Source of the DNA: Symploca sp. SIO1C2
GTDB lineage: Bacteria; Cyanobacteriota; Cyanobacteriia; Cyanobacteriales; Coleofasciculaceae
DNA length: 56,029 nucleotides
Assembly (NCBI GenBank): GCA_010672925.1
Contig: JAAHFP010000042.1
Location: 1-56,029 of the forward strand
Direction of reading: 5' to 3'
Part shown: piece by piece, positions 16,803-26,067 of the stretch
How positions within the stretch are numbered: the first letter of the stretch is position 1
Layout of the letters: each line of letters opens with the position of its first letter
Notes under the pieces: model-generated
Seen by the model: only the letters and a program-made list of their open reading frames with translations
Told to the model about the DNA's origin: nothing
Database searches by the model: none
Made by a program: the position numbers and the translations under genes

Positions 16803-17558
16803 ATGCATGTGCCTACACTGCCTTTAACCAGCAATTCTCATATATATGTCGAAGGTGATGTGAGCATTAACTCTAGTGCTGTGATTGCACAAGGAGTAAT
16901 TTTACAAGCTGCTCCCGACAGTAAAATTATTATCGCTGCTGGTGTATCTATCGGCATGGGTTCAATTCTTCATGCTCAAGGAGGTACTCTGGAAGTAGAA
17001 GCGAGTGCCAATTTAGGAGCTGGTGTTCTGGTAGTTGGCAAGGGTAAAATTGGTAAAAATGCCTGTATTGGTTCTGTGTCAACGATTTGGAACCATTCTG
17101 TTGAACCCTGGGAAGTAGTGCCTGCTGCCTCCATTCTTGGGGAGCAAGGGCGTCAAGTTACTGGCATCTCTGATAGTGAGATGTCACCATCTACTAGTCC
17201 CTCCAGTGCTGAGGTTCTAGAAGAAACACCCGCTTTAACCGATACAACTCCCCAGGAGTCTCTCAATGGTCAAGTTAGCTCCCCATCAGAAGTAGCACCC
17301 ACGCCATCAGAAATAGTACCTACACCATCAGAAGTCACACCTAAAGATCAAACTGACGAAGAACCAATAACAGATACCAACAAGGAAGCCGAATCCATCC
17401 CAACGGAACCTGAGTCACCAGAGAGTAATCCAGAAGTCTCACCACAGGAAGCATCACCGACAACACAAGAAGCATCATCAACAACAGAAGACAAAAAACC
17501 TGTATCGGGACAAGGCAGCCTGGATCAGCTGCTTAAAACTCTGTTTCCCTACAAGTAG
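16803..17558 (+). CDS. ccmN: Carboxysome assembly protein CcmN
   Basis: 251 residues. Residues about 1-125 form a short hexapeptide-repeat beta-helix domain that binds CcmM. A Pro/Ser/Thr/Glu-rich linker (about 130-232) with a TPSEV-type repeat follows. The C-terminal amphipathic encapsulation peptide (GQGSLDQLLKTLFPYK, 236-251) recruits the shell. It is last in the ccm operon, 182 bp after ccmM. No ccmO follows here. Confidence 0.93.
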   Translation: MHVPTLPLTSNSHIYVEGDVSINSSAVIAQGVILQAAPDSKIIIAAGVSIGMGSILHAQGGTLEVEASANLGAGVLVVGKGKIGKNACIGSVSTIWNHSVEPWEVVPAASILGEQGRQVTGISDSEMSPSTSPSSAEVLEETPALTDTTPQESLNGQVSSPSEVAPTPSEIVPTPSEVTPKDQTDEEPITDTNKEAESIPTEPESPESNPEVSPQEASPTTQEASSTTEDKKPVSGQGSLDQLLKTLFPYK

Positions 17559-17677
17559 TCTCTGAACCCCCCATCCCAAGTATGAAAAGAGTGCAAGATG
17601 TCAAGCAATTGAAAATTGAAGATTTGAGATTTATTCCCTAAATAAATTGAAGGACTTGTAACCATCTTAATTCTTCA

Positions 17678-17710
17678 AATCTAAAATCTAAAATCTAAAA
17701 TCTAAAATTT
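17678..17710. repeat. AAATCTA heptamer array between ccmN and the rhomboid gene
   Basis: Period-7 units end in AATTTCTCTGGT, as at 4332-4366. ACCTAAC units then run to the rhomboid stop at 17751. No other feature is seen in 17559-17750. Confidence 0.8.
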
Positions 17711-17750
17711 CTCTGGTGAGTAAAACCTAAAACCTAACACCTAACACCTT

Positions 17751-18332
17751 TTATTTTGATTTTTGCTTTGCCAAGAATCGCGCAGCCAGCACACCACCAA
17801 TAAAGCCAAATAAATGCCCTTCCCAAGAAACTCCTATTTGGATAGGCAACACTCCCCAAATTAAGCTTCCATATAGGGAGCCAACAAGTAGGGAGAGCAC
17901 AATTGAAAGGAAGTTGCGTTCAAATAAACCTCGTGCTAAGAGAAAACCTAAATAGCCAAAAACGACACCACTCGCGCCAATGTGAACACCAGGAGACCCA
18001 ATTAACCAGACCCCTAACCCACTAACTAACATGATGATAGGGGTAACAATAAAAAACTCGCTGGTTTCTTGTAACATGACAAACCAGCCCAAAACCAGGA
18101 AAGGTATAGTATTAGAAATCAGGTGAGCCAAGCCAGCGTGGAGAAAAGGAGCAAAGAGAATACCCCGCAACCCAATTATTTCTCGTGGTATAATACCGTA
18201 AATATTGAGTTTTTGTTGGAAAACAATTACGTCCATGAGCTCTAAAACCCACATCAGGGCAACGGAACCGCCCAAGATTGTGACCTGGGTTTTGAATTCA
18301 CGGACAAAGGCTTTGGTTTCCTGGTTACTCAT
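17751..18332 (-). CDS. Rhomboid family intramembrane serine protease
   Basis: A 193-residue membrane protein with about six transmembrane helices. The catalytic serine lies in GASG (119-122, Ser121) and the catalytic histidine in WEGHLFGFIGG (His173), giving the Ser-His dyad. HAGLAHLISNTIPFLVLG is the conserved HxxxN region of helix 2. It cleaves transmembrane segments of unknown substrates. It is alone on its strand, convergent with ccmN. Confidence 0.93.
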   Translation of the reverse strand: MSNQETKAFVREFKTQVTILGGSVALMWVLELMDVIVFQQKLNIYGIIPREIIGLRGILFAPFLHAGLAHLISNTIPFLVLGWFVMLQETSEFFIVTPIIMLVSGLGVWLIGSPGVHIGASGVVFGYLGFLLARGLFERNFLSIVLSLLVGSLYGSLIWGVLPIQIGVSWEGHLFGFIGGVLAARFLAKQKSK

Positions 18333-18439
18333 GGTTTTACTGGAGTAGTATCTTTTCTTCTGTTTCCAGAGTAGCTAAATTCATCCGTATCTTTAACTGA
18401 GGTGGGTTTGGCTTATTGATTATTATGGATATGTGGTGC

Positions 18440-18697
18440 GTTACGCTACGCGATGCTGGTGGCGAAATTAACAATTGAAAACATTGGCTATGAGACAAAG
18501 GTTATTGAAGCCCCCCAGCCCCCAATTCTGGGGGAGCCCGGAATCAAAGTCCCCCGGGTCAACAAGAGCGTAGCATCTTCTGGCTTCCCCCTTTCAAAGG
18601 GGGACGGGAGGGGGATTCGAGGGGGATTTAGGGGGCTTTCAGTAGCTGAGATATGTTACGCAATATTTCGCCACCAGTATCCGCTACGCTAACAAAC
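18440..18697. mobile_element. Non-coding inverted-repeat element (MITE-like)
   Basis: GATGCTGGTGGCGAAAT (18452-18468) has its near-complement ATTTCGCCACCAGTATC at 18665-18681, with weaker extension outward to GTTA. Inside is a second inverted repeat (GAAGCCCCCC near 18509 and GGGGGCTTTC near 18630) and a GGGGGA-rich segment. Together this looks like one small element nested in another. The region also contains the rhomboid promoter. An ORF inside (18453-18692) looks spurious. Confidence 0.55.
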
Positions 18698-18731
18698 CCT
18701 ACGATAAATACATTCTTTCGGGAAAATTACC

Positions 18732-19013
18732 TTAATCGTAAGAAAGAAACTCAATTTTGGGTACTAAGGGGTCTTGAACAATACCAACTCCAGTGTATCC
18801 CCATCGTTGGAGCACATTCTTTAGTTGACTGCCAACAACTGTCTCTACAGCAAACTTCTCAGCAACATCAGCACCATGAGTATTAAGGTAACTCAGAGCA
18901 TCATAGCTTTCCTGAAACATCAATAGATATCCCGCCCCACCCTGCCCTGTTTCAGCATTAATTTGAGCCGCCAGATAGCGCCCATCAGTTTTAGACAGAA
19001 TCAGGTAATACAT
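18732..19013 (-). CDS. Small conserved-type hypothetical protein
   Basis: 93 residues from the ATG at 19013 (MYYLILSKTDGRYLAAQ); an ATG two codons upstream (19019) lies inside the heptamer tract. The sequence is soluble, alpha/beta-like and of balanced composition, so I take it as real. I do not recognise a family. It lies just downstream of the ABC permease gene on the same strand (87 bp apart). A TGACAAATAACAAACAAC-type tract reaches its start codon. Confidence 0.65.
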   Translation of the reverse strand: MYYLILSKTDGRYLAAQINAETGQGGAGYLLMFQESYDALSYLNTHGADVAEKFAVETVVGSQLKNVLQRWGYTGVGIVQDPLVPKIEFLSYD

Positions 19014-19099
19014 TGTCATTTGTCATTTGTTGTTTGTTGTTTGTTATTTGTTGTTGGTCATTCGACCTTCGACCTTCTCAATTCCCCATTCCCCAAATA

Positions 19100-20128
19100 C
19101 TACTTAAGATCTTCCAGACGAATCCGAGGATCAACTACCCTGAGTAATAAATCTGCTAACAAATTACCTAAAATAAGCATTAAAGCCCCCATCATCAAAC
19201 TTGCCATCACTAAATAAATATCTTGAGCCGTCACTGCTTGCAAAATCAGACGCCCTAAACCAGGCCAATTAAAGAAAAATTCGGCGATAAATGAGCCACT
19301 CAGTAAGCTGGCAAATTCAAAACCGAGAATAGTAATTAAAGGATTGATGGCGTTGCGCAAAGCATGGATATAGAGCACTCTATTTTCTGGTAGTCCTTTA
19401 GCACGGGCTGTTTGGATGTAGTCTTGACGCAGAACCTCTAGTAATTGTCCTCTGGTAATTCGCTGTAAACCAGCAAAACTAGTAATAGAAAGAGCAATAG
19501 TTGGCAAAATCATGTGCCAACCTATATCTAATATTTTGCCAATAGGAGATAAATCTGCATGATTAATACTAGTCATGCCCCCTACAGGAAAAAGTGGGGA
19601 GAGATTTTGAGCGAGGAAGAGTAACAGTAGAGCAGTAATAAAGCTGGGAAAGCCTTGACCAGTGTAGCTCATCACTTGTAGAACTCGGTCAGTCGTGCGA
19701 TTTTGTTTAACTGCGGCAACAATTCCCAAAGGAATAGCGATTGCCCAAGTAACAATAATTGAAGAACTTGCCAGTAGTAAGGTTGCCCCCATCCTCTCCA
19801 CCAATAACTCTGACACGGGTCGAAAATAGACAAAACTTGTACCAAAATCAAATTTAGTGACCACTCGTCCTAGCCAGCGCCAGTATTGAATATATCCTGG
19901 TTGATCCAGACCAAATTGCTGCTGTAGTTCTTGGATACGTTCGGGGGAAATTTTGGGATTTTGTCTGAGGGTATCTAGGTAATCCCCCGGTGCAAATTGA
20001 ATAATCAAAAAACTCAGAGCAGATGCTAACAATAAAGTCAATAGCCCTTGCAATAGACGCTTAGTCACATAAAGAAACGTCTCACTAGTGACCACTGTTT
20101 TTAGGCGATTCCAAGTGTTATTTGTCAT
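19100..20128 (-). CDS. ABC transporter permease, DppB/OppB type
   Basis: A 342-residue inner-membrane permease of the oligopeptide/nickel importer class. It has an N-terminal helix (about 20-45), the periplasmic segment APGDYLDTLRQNPKISPERIQELQQQFGLDQP typical of DppB, about six helices, and the cytoplasmic EAA-type loop ARAKGLPENRVLYIHALRNAINPLI. The partner permease, ATPase and binding protein are not adjacent, as often in cyanobacteria. The ATG at 20128 lies in a heptamer tract without Shine-Dalgarno. The substrate is unknown. Confidence 0.9.
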   Translation of the reverse strand: MTNNTWNRLKTVVTSETFLYVTKRLLQGLLTLLLASALSFLIIQFAPGDYLDTLRQNPKISPERIQELQQQFGLDQPGYIQYWRWLGRVVTKFDFGTSFVYFRPVSELLVERMGATLLLASSSIIVTWAIAIPLGIVAAVKQNRTTDRVLQVMSYTGQGFPSFITALLLLFLAQNLSPLFPVGGMTSINHADLSPIGKILDIGWHMILPTIALSITSFAGLQRITRGQLLEVLRQDYIQTARAKGLPENRVLYIHALRNAINPLITILGFEFASLLSGSFIAEFFFNWPGLGRLILQAVTAQDIYLVMASLMMGALMLILGNLLADLLLRVVDPRIRLEDLK

Positions 20129-20166
20129 TTGTTATTTGTCATTTGTTGTTTGTTGTTTGTTGTTTG
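20119..20166. repeat. Heptamer tract spanning the ABC permease start
   Basis: TTTGTTA/TTTGTCA/TTTGTTG units overlap the start codon, so the repeat itself encodes the first residues (MTNN). In 20129-20318 there follow an AACAGGCATCTTGCCTG palindrome near 20210 and AATAACC units to the apt stop. Confidence 0.85.
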
Positions 20167-20318
20167 TAATCTAAGGATGTGCCTAATTCAATCATCAGTT
20201 ATGAGTGGAACAGGCATCTTGCCTGTGATATATCATCCGAAACATGCAAGGTGAATGGGTCTGAGGTTAGCAATGACCAATAACCAATAACCAATAACAA
20301 ATGACCAATAACCAATAA

Positions 20319-20837
20319 CTAATATTCAATCAAAGTCAATATTGGTACATTAGGTAACTTCTGGCGTCCCCCTAGAGCCCGTAGCTCAATGATAAAGCCG
20401 AAGCCTACCAACTCCCCGCCAATTTGTTGTACTAGCTCAGCTGTAGCTGCGGCAGTACCTCCTGTGGCCATTAAATCATCCACAATCAACACTCGACTGC
20501 CAGGTTCAAAAGCATCTTGATGCATTTCCACTCGGTCTGTGCCATACTCCAGTTGGTATTCAACCCCTTGTACTGCTGCTGGTAACTTACCCGGTTTACG
20601 GACAGGGACAAACCCTGCCCCGAGTTGGTAAGCTAAGGGAGTGCCAAAAATAAAACCACGGGACTCTATTCCCACCACATAATCAGGTTTGAGTCCGGCC
20701 TCTTGACAGTTTTGGGCAAGCAGATCAATGGTGTAGCGCAGTCCTTCGGGATTGCTAAGCAGGGTGGTAATGTCGCGAAACACGATCCCTGGTTTGGGAA
20801 AGTCCGGGATATCTCTAATTAATGATTTTAGATCCAT
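20319..20837 (-). CDS. apt: Adenine phosphoribosyltransferase
   Basis: A 172-residue purine salvage enzyme (adenine + PRPP to AMP). It has the N-terminal [21 protein letters not shown], the base-specificity region [13 protein letters not shown] and the PRPP loop [15 protein letters not shown] (about 116-130). Length is normal and the protein looks intact. The stop abuts TTATTGG repeats. It is a monocistronic minus-strand gene, divergent from the DUF3038 gene. Confidence 0.96.
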   Translation of the reverse strand: MDLKSLIRDIPDFPKPGIVFRDITTLLSNPEGLRYTIDLLAQNCQEAGLKPDYVVGIESRGFIFGTPLAYQLGAGFVPVRKPGKLPAAVQGVEYQLEYGTDRVEMHQDAFEPGSRVLIVDDLMATGGTAAATAELVQQIGGELVGFGFIIELRALGGRQKLPNVPILTLIEY

Positions 20838-20981
20838 AGATAAGTAGAACTCACTTTCTTTACGGCTTTAAATTGGGTAACATCAAAAACTGGAAAAGCT
20901 AATGTCACAATTAGGTTAGTGTACATCTTCCCGATTTACTGGACATTTTATTGAGAGAAGCTAGTAGCACCAAAATCGCTA

Positions 20982-21608
20982 ATGAATCATCCTGTGAGTT
21001 CAATGACGACCAATAGTCCTCCTGACCAGTCAAAACCAATGATCCTGGATAGTTTAGCCGACCCAGCCCTCTCAGAGCAATATTGTCCACCACGAACTCG
21101 CCAGCAGATTGACTTGATGCTACTCGCGATTGAATCTTTGGAACTGGGGGGTTCGGAAGAGATGCTGTTGGTAGCCAAGGAGCTAGAACTTCAGGACATT
21201 ATCAAGAATCGTGTTGTTCTGTGGCGTCTGCGTTGTAGCAATCCCTGGCGGCGCTCTTACAGCCGCGATCCTTTGGCTATGGAGCAAGCCAAGGCATTAG
21301 TGCTGATTTCTTGTCATGTGGCCCGCAGAATGACTGTTGTAATTAGGCAGTTGCTACTGGCTTATCAACAATTGAACGAGAAGCAGATACCTCTAGAAAA
21401 CCATTTTCGCTTGTCTGAGTATCTCGAAAGATTCCGGGCTCATTTCCGGAGCCGCATGAATCCCCGTCGAGCTAAAGTAGCGGCTTACATTGCTTCCAAT
21501 GATATGTTAAACGAGCTAGCACTCTCGCTATTGACGAAGTTGCTCTTTTGTACAGGAACTTCTGGGATGCAGCGATTTTGGTCTAGCCTGTTTGATGGAG
21601 AAGTGTAG
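20982..21608 (+). CDS. DUF3038 domain protein
   Basis: 208 residues, mainly helical, with no signal peptide. The body LDLMLLAIESLELGGSEEML-like segment (residues about 44-60) and the NPRRAKVAAY region match my memory of cyanobacterial DUF3038 proteins. The DUF4335 gene follows 73 bp later, a recurrent pairing in cyanobacteria. The function is unknown. The ATG at 21003 is an alternative start. Confidence 0.75.
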   Translation: MNHPVSSMTTNSPPDQSKPMILDSLADPALSEQYCPPRTRQQIDLMLLAIESLELGGSEEMLLVAKELELQDIIKNRVVLWRLRCSNPWRRSYSRDPLAMEQAKALVLISCHVARRMTVVIRQLLLAYQQLNEKQIPLENHFRLSEYLERFRAHFRSRMNPRRAKVAAYIASNDMLNELALSLLTKLLFCTGTSGMQRFWSSLFDGEV

Positions 21609-21681
21609 TTGATATGGAAAAACTTACCATAATTACTTAATCCGGACTTGATATAATAGGAGCCTTCACTAGGAAGAACTG

Positions 21682-23025
21682 ATGACAATTCGACGCCAGT
21701 ATAGTCTACCTAACTGTACGCTTATCCTAGAGGGGTTAAGCGACCCTAATGCTACCCCTAATGGTCAGCTAGATCCCCGACCCTTGATGACTATTCTGGT
21801 CAATGCCCAATGCCATTTTCCTAGTCAGGATTACCTCCTTGAAGGAGGGCGGGACTTTTTTGAAAGTTTGGTGAGTGTTGTTAGTCGCTACGCTCAAGAA
21901 TGTCTCAGTCAGGTGTCTCACCCAAAACTAGATGGGGATAAGACAGCAATGGTGCAATTGGAGAAAGTCGAAGGTAAGAACTTGCACCAATTGACACAGA
22001 TTGCTGCTGCTGAGAAAGATCCAAGGCAAGCACTACCAATCGATTTAACCACAGTACAGCTGTTCGATTTAGTCGAAGCAATAGATCAGTTTCTCGCAGA
22101 TGGGCGTACCCTGCCAGATATTGATGTGGGCATAGAGCCAGTTTCCAAGCGTTATCGCAAAGCGGAAATACCAATAACCCAAAGAGCGGCACCAGCAGCA
22201 GTGGGAATGACTAGTTTGGTATTAGCAGCAGTGGCTTTATTCTTTGTTCCTGTTCCAGAGTTGTCTGAAACTAAACCAACAATAACGGAAGAAACCCCTA
22301 GTGAAGAAGAACAACAAGCAACTAACCCTTCACCCTCTCCTACTCGTTCTCCTACCACTGAACTAGAGGAAGCCCTCCAATCAGAGATAACCGATCCGAC
22401 TGAAGTGCGTTTTTTACAGCGGTCTCTTTACAAAAAAGTGAATCAGACTTGGGAAGACCGGGGCGAGTTATATCAGAATTTGTCCTATCGTGTCAGCGTT
22501 GGTCAGGATGGAGAAATTGTTGGCTACAAACCAATCGATAATACTGGTGTTGATGCGGACGAGGAAACTCCCTTACCTGAGTTGCTCTACACTCCCACTG
22601 AGGATAACAAAGAAGCCATAGCTTCATTCCGAGTAGTGTTTAATAGAAATGGTGTTTTACAAATCAGCCCCTGGCTTGGCTATCAGGGTGAACCAGGTTT
22701 GGGACCAGAAATGACTGACTCTGACTTGATCAGTGATTTGAACGAGCAACTCCAAGAAACCCTTCGCGATCGCTGGGAAGGAAGTGAGATGGCACGAGAA
22801 AGATTAGCTTATCGAGTTGGTGTTACTGAAGATGGTATCATTGCCGACTACGAGCCAACCAATCAATCCGGTTGGGATTATGTTGAAGAAACGCCCCTAG
22901 AAGAGCTACTCGAACCAGAAGCAGCAGGTATTGGCACTGAAGGGTTAGTACCCAAAGAACCCTTAGCTCAGTTTAGGGTGGTGCTTTGGCCTAACGGTAA
23001 TCTGGAAGTTGATCCTTTACCCTAG
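21682..23025 (+). CDS. DUF4335 domain protein with one transmembrane segment
   Basis: 447 residues. It begins with the DUF4335-type N-terminus MTIRRQYSLPNCTLILEGL and has a cytoplasmic domain to about 165. A single hydrophobic segment (about 192-210) and a Thr/Pro/Glu linker follow. The C-terminal part holds two related repeats (RxSLYKKVNQTWEDRGELYQNLSYRVSVGQDG and LRDRWEGSEMARERLAYRVGVTEDG), each followed by an ETPL(P/E)ELL motif. Paired with the DUF3038 gene, probably co-transcribed. The function is unknown. Confidence 0.8.
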   Translation: MTIRRQYSLPNCTLILEGLSDPNATPNGQLDPRPLMTILVNAQCHFPSQDYLLEGGRDFFESLVSVVSRYAQECLSQVSHPKLDGDKTAMVQLEKVEGKNLHQLTQIAAAEKDPRQALPIDLTTVQLFDLVEAIDQFLADGRTLPDIDVGIEPVSKRYRKAEIPITQRAAPAAVGMTSLVLAAVALFFVPVPELSETKPTITEETPSEEEQQATNPSPSPTRSPTTELEEALQSEITDPTEVRFLQRSLYKKVNQTWEDRGELYQNLSYRVSVGQDGEIVGYKPIDNTGVDADEETPLPELLYTPTEDNKEAIASFRVVFNRNGVLQISPWLGYQGEPGLGPEMTDSDLISDLNEQLQETLRDRWEGSEMARERLAYRVGVTEDGIIADYEPTNQSGWDYVEETPLEELLEPEAAGIGTEGLVPKEPLAQFRVVLWPNGNLEVDPLP

Positions 23026-23060
23026 TAAGGGATTGTCAGAGAACAGGCTAGTTTAATTTG

Positions 23061-23099
23061 TTCAATAATTGATAATGAACAATGGATAATAGATAATTA
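23061..23099. repeat. Dispersed 39-bp repeat, copy 1
   Basis: A 39-bp segment beginning TTCAATAATTGATAATGAAC matches 29858-29896 at 38 of 39 bases. The second copy overlaps the 3' end of a gene. The rest of 23026-23263 shows no other feature apart from a HIP1-like site near 23167. Confidence 0.85.
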
Positions 23100-23263
23100 T
23101 TTCTCTGACGTAATGTATTATCTGAAAGTTGAATATCCGCTGTACTGATTAACAGAGTTCAGAAGTGCGATCGCGTGTAATCAACTGATTAATGTTGCAT
23201 AACATAAATTGTCTTTAACAACAAGTATCTAAGACTCATGATCACAAGAAGGAGTCTAAACGT

Positions 23264-23629
23264 TTGGCTAATCCAGAAGTCCCGATTATTCGTCCACTAA
23301 TTTGGTTGGGAAGTAGCAAAAAAAAGATTCAATCTTTTCCAGAAGAAGTCAAAAAGTTGATCGGTGATGAATTGCAGATTATTCAATTTGGGGGAATGCC
23401 AAAAGATGCTAAACCCTTTAAAGGAGTAGGTAGTGGTGTGTTTGAAATTGCGATCAAACATGATAACGATGCTTATCGCTGTGTACAAGCAGTACAGTTA
23501 GGTAAGTATATTTATGTTCTCCATGCCTTTCAAAAGAAGTCAAAAAAAGGAATTGAAACTCCTAAGCCAGATGTAGATTTGATTAAAAAACGTTATCAGG
23601 AGGCTGTCGAGTTAGCTAACAATGAATAA
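23264..23629 (+). CDS. higB: HigB-like toxin (phage-derived Gp49-like, RelE/ParE superfamily)
   Basis: 121 residues. The core matches Gp49/HigB toxins: PLIWLGSSKKKIQSFPEEVKKLIG, a basic stretch leading to GVFEIAIKHDNDAYRCVQAVQLGKYIYVLHAFQKKSKKG and TPKPDVDLIKKRY. Such toxins are ribosome-dependent mRNA interferases (family knowledge). I choose the TTG at 23264 because GGAG (23251-23254) is nine bases upstream and the nearest ATG is out of frame. The toxin precedes the antitoxin, the usual hig order, with an 8-bp overlap. Confidence 0.88.
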   Translation: MANPEVPIIRPLIWLGSSKKKIQSFPEEVKKLIGDELQIIQFGGMPKDAKPFKGVGSGVFEIAIKHDNDAYRCVQAVQLGKYIYVLHAFQKKSKKGIETPKPDVDLIKKRYQEAVELANNE

Positions 23630-23954
23630 AATTCAAGACCTAGAATATGAACAAGGTAGCGGCAATGTTTTTGCTGACTTAGAATTAGATGATGCTGAGG
23701 AACTTTTTGCCCGCTCTCAAATTGGTTTTTATTTGTATGAGAACCTCAAAAAAAGAAATTTACAGCAAGGAGAAATTGCAACAATATTAGGCATTTCTCA
23801 ACCAGATGTTTCTCACTTAATGAATGGACATTTTAGCAGATTTACTATGGAAAAGTTACTAGATTTTTTCAAATGTCTCAACATGAAAGTAACCATTGAA
23901 ATTAGTCCTCATCAGGAGGGTGAGCCTTTTCAAAAGGTAGCTTACCTTTCATAG
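23622..23954 (+). CDS. higA: HigA-like antitoxin, XRE-family helix-turn-helix
   Basis: 110 residues. The helix-turn-helix is clear: LQQGEIATILGISQPDVSHLMNGHFSRFTMEKLLDFFKCLNM. It overlaps the toxin by 8 bp and so is translationally coupled. It is expected to neutralise the toxin and repress the operon through a site near 23200-23250. No other antitoxin type fits. Confidence 0.88.
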   Translation: MNKIQDLEYEQGSGNVFADLELDDAEELFARSQIGFYLYENLKKRNLQQGEIATILGISQPDVSHLMNGHFSRFTMEKLLDFFKCLNMKVTIEISPHQEGEPFQKVAYLS

Positions 23955-24105
23955 TAAGCGTTCCACCACATCATTCCCAAATTAACAGACAATAAGTGGG
24001 CTAAGGAACAGAAGTATTAATCAATAACGCTATACTTGACTATATTTAAAGTTAGAGGGCGCACGTCGGGGCGTCCCAACATAAGAATCTTTCGGAGGTA
24101 GGCAG

Positions 24106-25938
24106 ATGCAAGTTAGTTACTCTGTCAGTCAGGCACCAATTGCCGTTAACCAAGCCACTAGTTTAGATATTGTTCTTAGCTTTAAGGGTGAACAACCAAA
24201 ACAAGCTAAATCCAGAGTTCCTCTCAATCTGAGTTTAGTCTTAGACCGTTCTGGTTCTATGGGAGGTCAACCCCTACGCTATGCGATCCAAGCAGCACGA
24301 AAATTGGTCGAATATCTGACCCCTGAGGATTTCCTTTCAGTAGTTATCTATGATGACGAACCAGAAACTATTGTACCATCTCAACCGGTGGTAGATCGAG
24401 CCAGTATTCAGAAACAAATTGGCAAAATTCGTGCTGGTGGTTTAACTAATTTAAGTGGTGGTTGGTTGATGGGATGCGCTCGCGTCTTGGAACAACAGTC
24501 GGCGGAGCGGGTAAATCGTGTTTTGCTGTTAACCGACGGACAGGCAAATCTTGGTACAACTAAACCCAATGTCTTGATGAAAACGGCACAAGATTGGGCA
24601 GAAAAGGGAATTGTTACCACAACTTTGGGCTTTGGTAGGTCTTTTAATGAAGATTTACTGATTGGTATGGCTAATGCCGCTGGGGGTAATTTTTACTATA
24701 TTCAAACTCCAGAAGAAGCAGAGGATGTTTTTGCCATCGAGTTACAAAGCCTAGTATCTGTAGTTGCCCAAAATCTCACCGTAACTCTACAGCCAGAAGC
24801 CTCGGTAGAAATTCCACGCATCCTCAATAATTATAATTCTCAGAAACAGGGCAATAATTTAGAAGTCTTTTTAGGGGATGTCTATCAAATCGAACCTAAG
24901 CCTTTAGCTTTAGAGCTTGCCCTGCCAGCTTTTGCTAATCTAGGAGAACAGAAATTAGTTACTGTTACTTATAAATATCAAACTGTTGTCGCTGACAAAA
25001 TCACCCAATTCAGTGACCAAGTCCCAATTACCATAACCGTTGGTTCCCCAGAAGAGGCTAACGAGGCTGCACCAGATGTGAAAGTCCAAGAGCAAACCAG
25101 CAAACTCAGAATTGCTCAACTCAAAGATGAAGCAATCGCTCTTGCAGATCAAGGAAACTATCAAACCGCAGCGGAAAATTTACTCCAAGCGATCGCAGCT
25201 CTCAAACAAAAAGCCTTAGACCGCTTTTTTGAGGTAGCCGAAGAGATTGAAAACCTAGACTATTATGCCCAACGTATCGCCAATGGTCAATTTGATACCG
25301 TTGTTCGCAAGGAAATGCGGGATCAATCCCACCAAGCCCAAGCACGCGATCGCAAGGATCTTCAACTTAGGGGAGTAGCATCAGGTTCTACCGATAGCCT
25401 GGAAGCAGTTAATAGTGAAGAGGGAGGCGTTTTAGTTAAATGTGTGCGGGAAAAGGGTAAGTTGCGGGTACGGGTCATTTCTGAAGGCTACAACCAGGAT
25501 TTTAACGTGCAATTTCCCCGCCGCCTCAGGGAAGAAGGAGCAACTTATCTAGTTGAGGAAGTTACGTTATCTGCGGATGGTAACTTTTATCGTGTTGCTG
25601 GTGACATTAAACTATATCTGCTACCAGGTCAACAAAGAAAACGAACTGCTCAATCTGCCTCATCTTCTAGCCCAACTAGACAAGCCGCTAAAGCTGTAGG
25701 TTCGGCGGCGGATTTAGAGACAACAACAACCGTCGGTGATGGAGTGCTGGTTCAATGTGTTAAGGACGGGAAAAAGTTAAGAGCAAGAGTTGTTTCTGAT
25801 GGCTATAACCCCAACTATAATATTCGCTTCCCTCGTAATATTCGAGAAGAAGGGATGCTCTTTGTGGTGGATGAGGTCAAAGAAGCAAAACAAGGAGGGT
25901 CTTACATTGCTTATGGTAAAATTCGTCGATTAGTTTAG
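24106..25938 (+). CDS. VWA-domain protein with a duplicated C-terminal domain
   Basis: 610 residues, no signal peptide, so cytoplasmic. Residues about 40-220 form a von Willebrand A domain with an intact metal site: DRSGS (47-51), the Thr of LTNLSGG and the Asp of LLTDGQ. A beta-rich middle region and a helical segment (about 325-420) follow. The C-terminus has two copies of a roughly 60-residue domain: GVLVKCVREKGKLRVRVISEGYN...QFPRRLREEGATYLVEEV and GVLVQCVKDGKKLRARVVSDGYN...RFPRNIREEGMLFVVDEV. I do not recognise this repeat. CGGAGG precedes the ATG. It heads a same-strand run with a TROVE-like VWA gene. Confidence 0.88.
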   Translation: MQVSYSVSQAPIAVNQATSLDIVLSFKGEQPKQAKSRVPLNLSLVLDRSGSMGGQPLRYAIQAARKLVEYLTPEDFLSVVIYDDEPETIVPSQPVVDRASIQKQIGKIRAGGLTNLSGGWLMGCARVLEQQSAERVNRVLLLTDGQANLGTTKPNVLMKTAQDWAEKGIVTTTLGFGRSFNEDLLIGMANAAGGNFYYIQTPEEAEDVFAIELQSLVSVVAQNLTVTLQPEASVEIPRILNNYNSQKQGNNLEVFLGDVYQIEPKPLALELALPAFANLGEQKLVTVTYKYQTVVADKITQFSDQVPITITVGSPEEANEAAPDVKVQEQTSKLRIAQLKDEAIALADQGNYQTAAENLLQAIAALKQKALDRFFEVAEEIENLDYYAQRIANGQFDTVVRKEMRDQSHQAQARDRKDLQLRGVASGSTDSLEAVNSEEGGVLVKCVREKGKLRVRVISEGYNQDFNVQFPRRLREEGATYLVEEVTLSADGNFYRVAGDIKLYLLPGQQRKRTAQSASSSSPTRQAAKAVGSAADLETTTTVGDGVLVQCVKDGKKLRARVVSDGYNPNYNIRFPRNIREEGMLFVVDEVKEAKQGGSYIAYGKIRRLV

Positions 25939-26067
25939 GTCAAAACAATTCAAAATTTGCCTCGCTTTGCTGCTTCGCACCATGCTTGCGCAAATGCTCA
26001 CCATGCTACGCAAACAAAATTATCAATTCAAAATTAAATACAATTAGTGGGGGCTTTTACCCAAAAT

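Noticed and set aside
18453-18886. Two plus-strand ORFs of 77-79 codons
   Set aside because: They cover inverted repeats and the antisense of a better ORF, with no protein-like composition.
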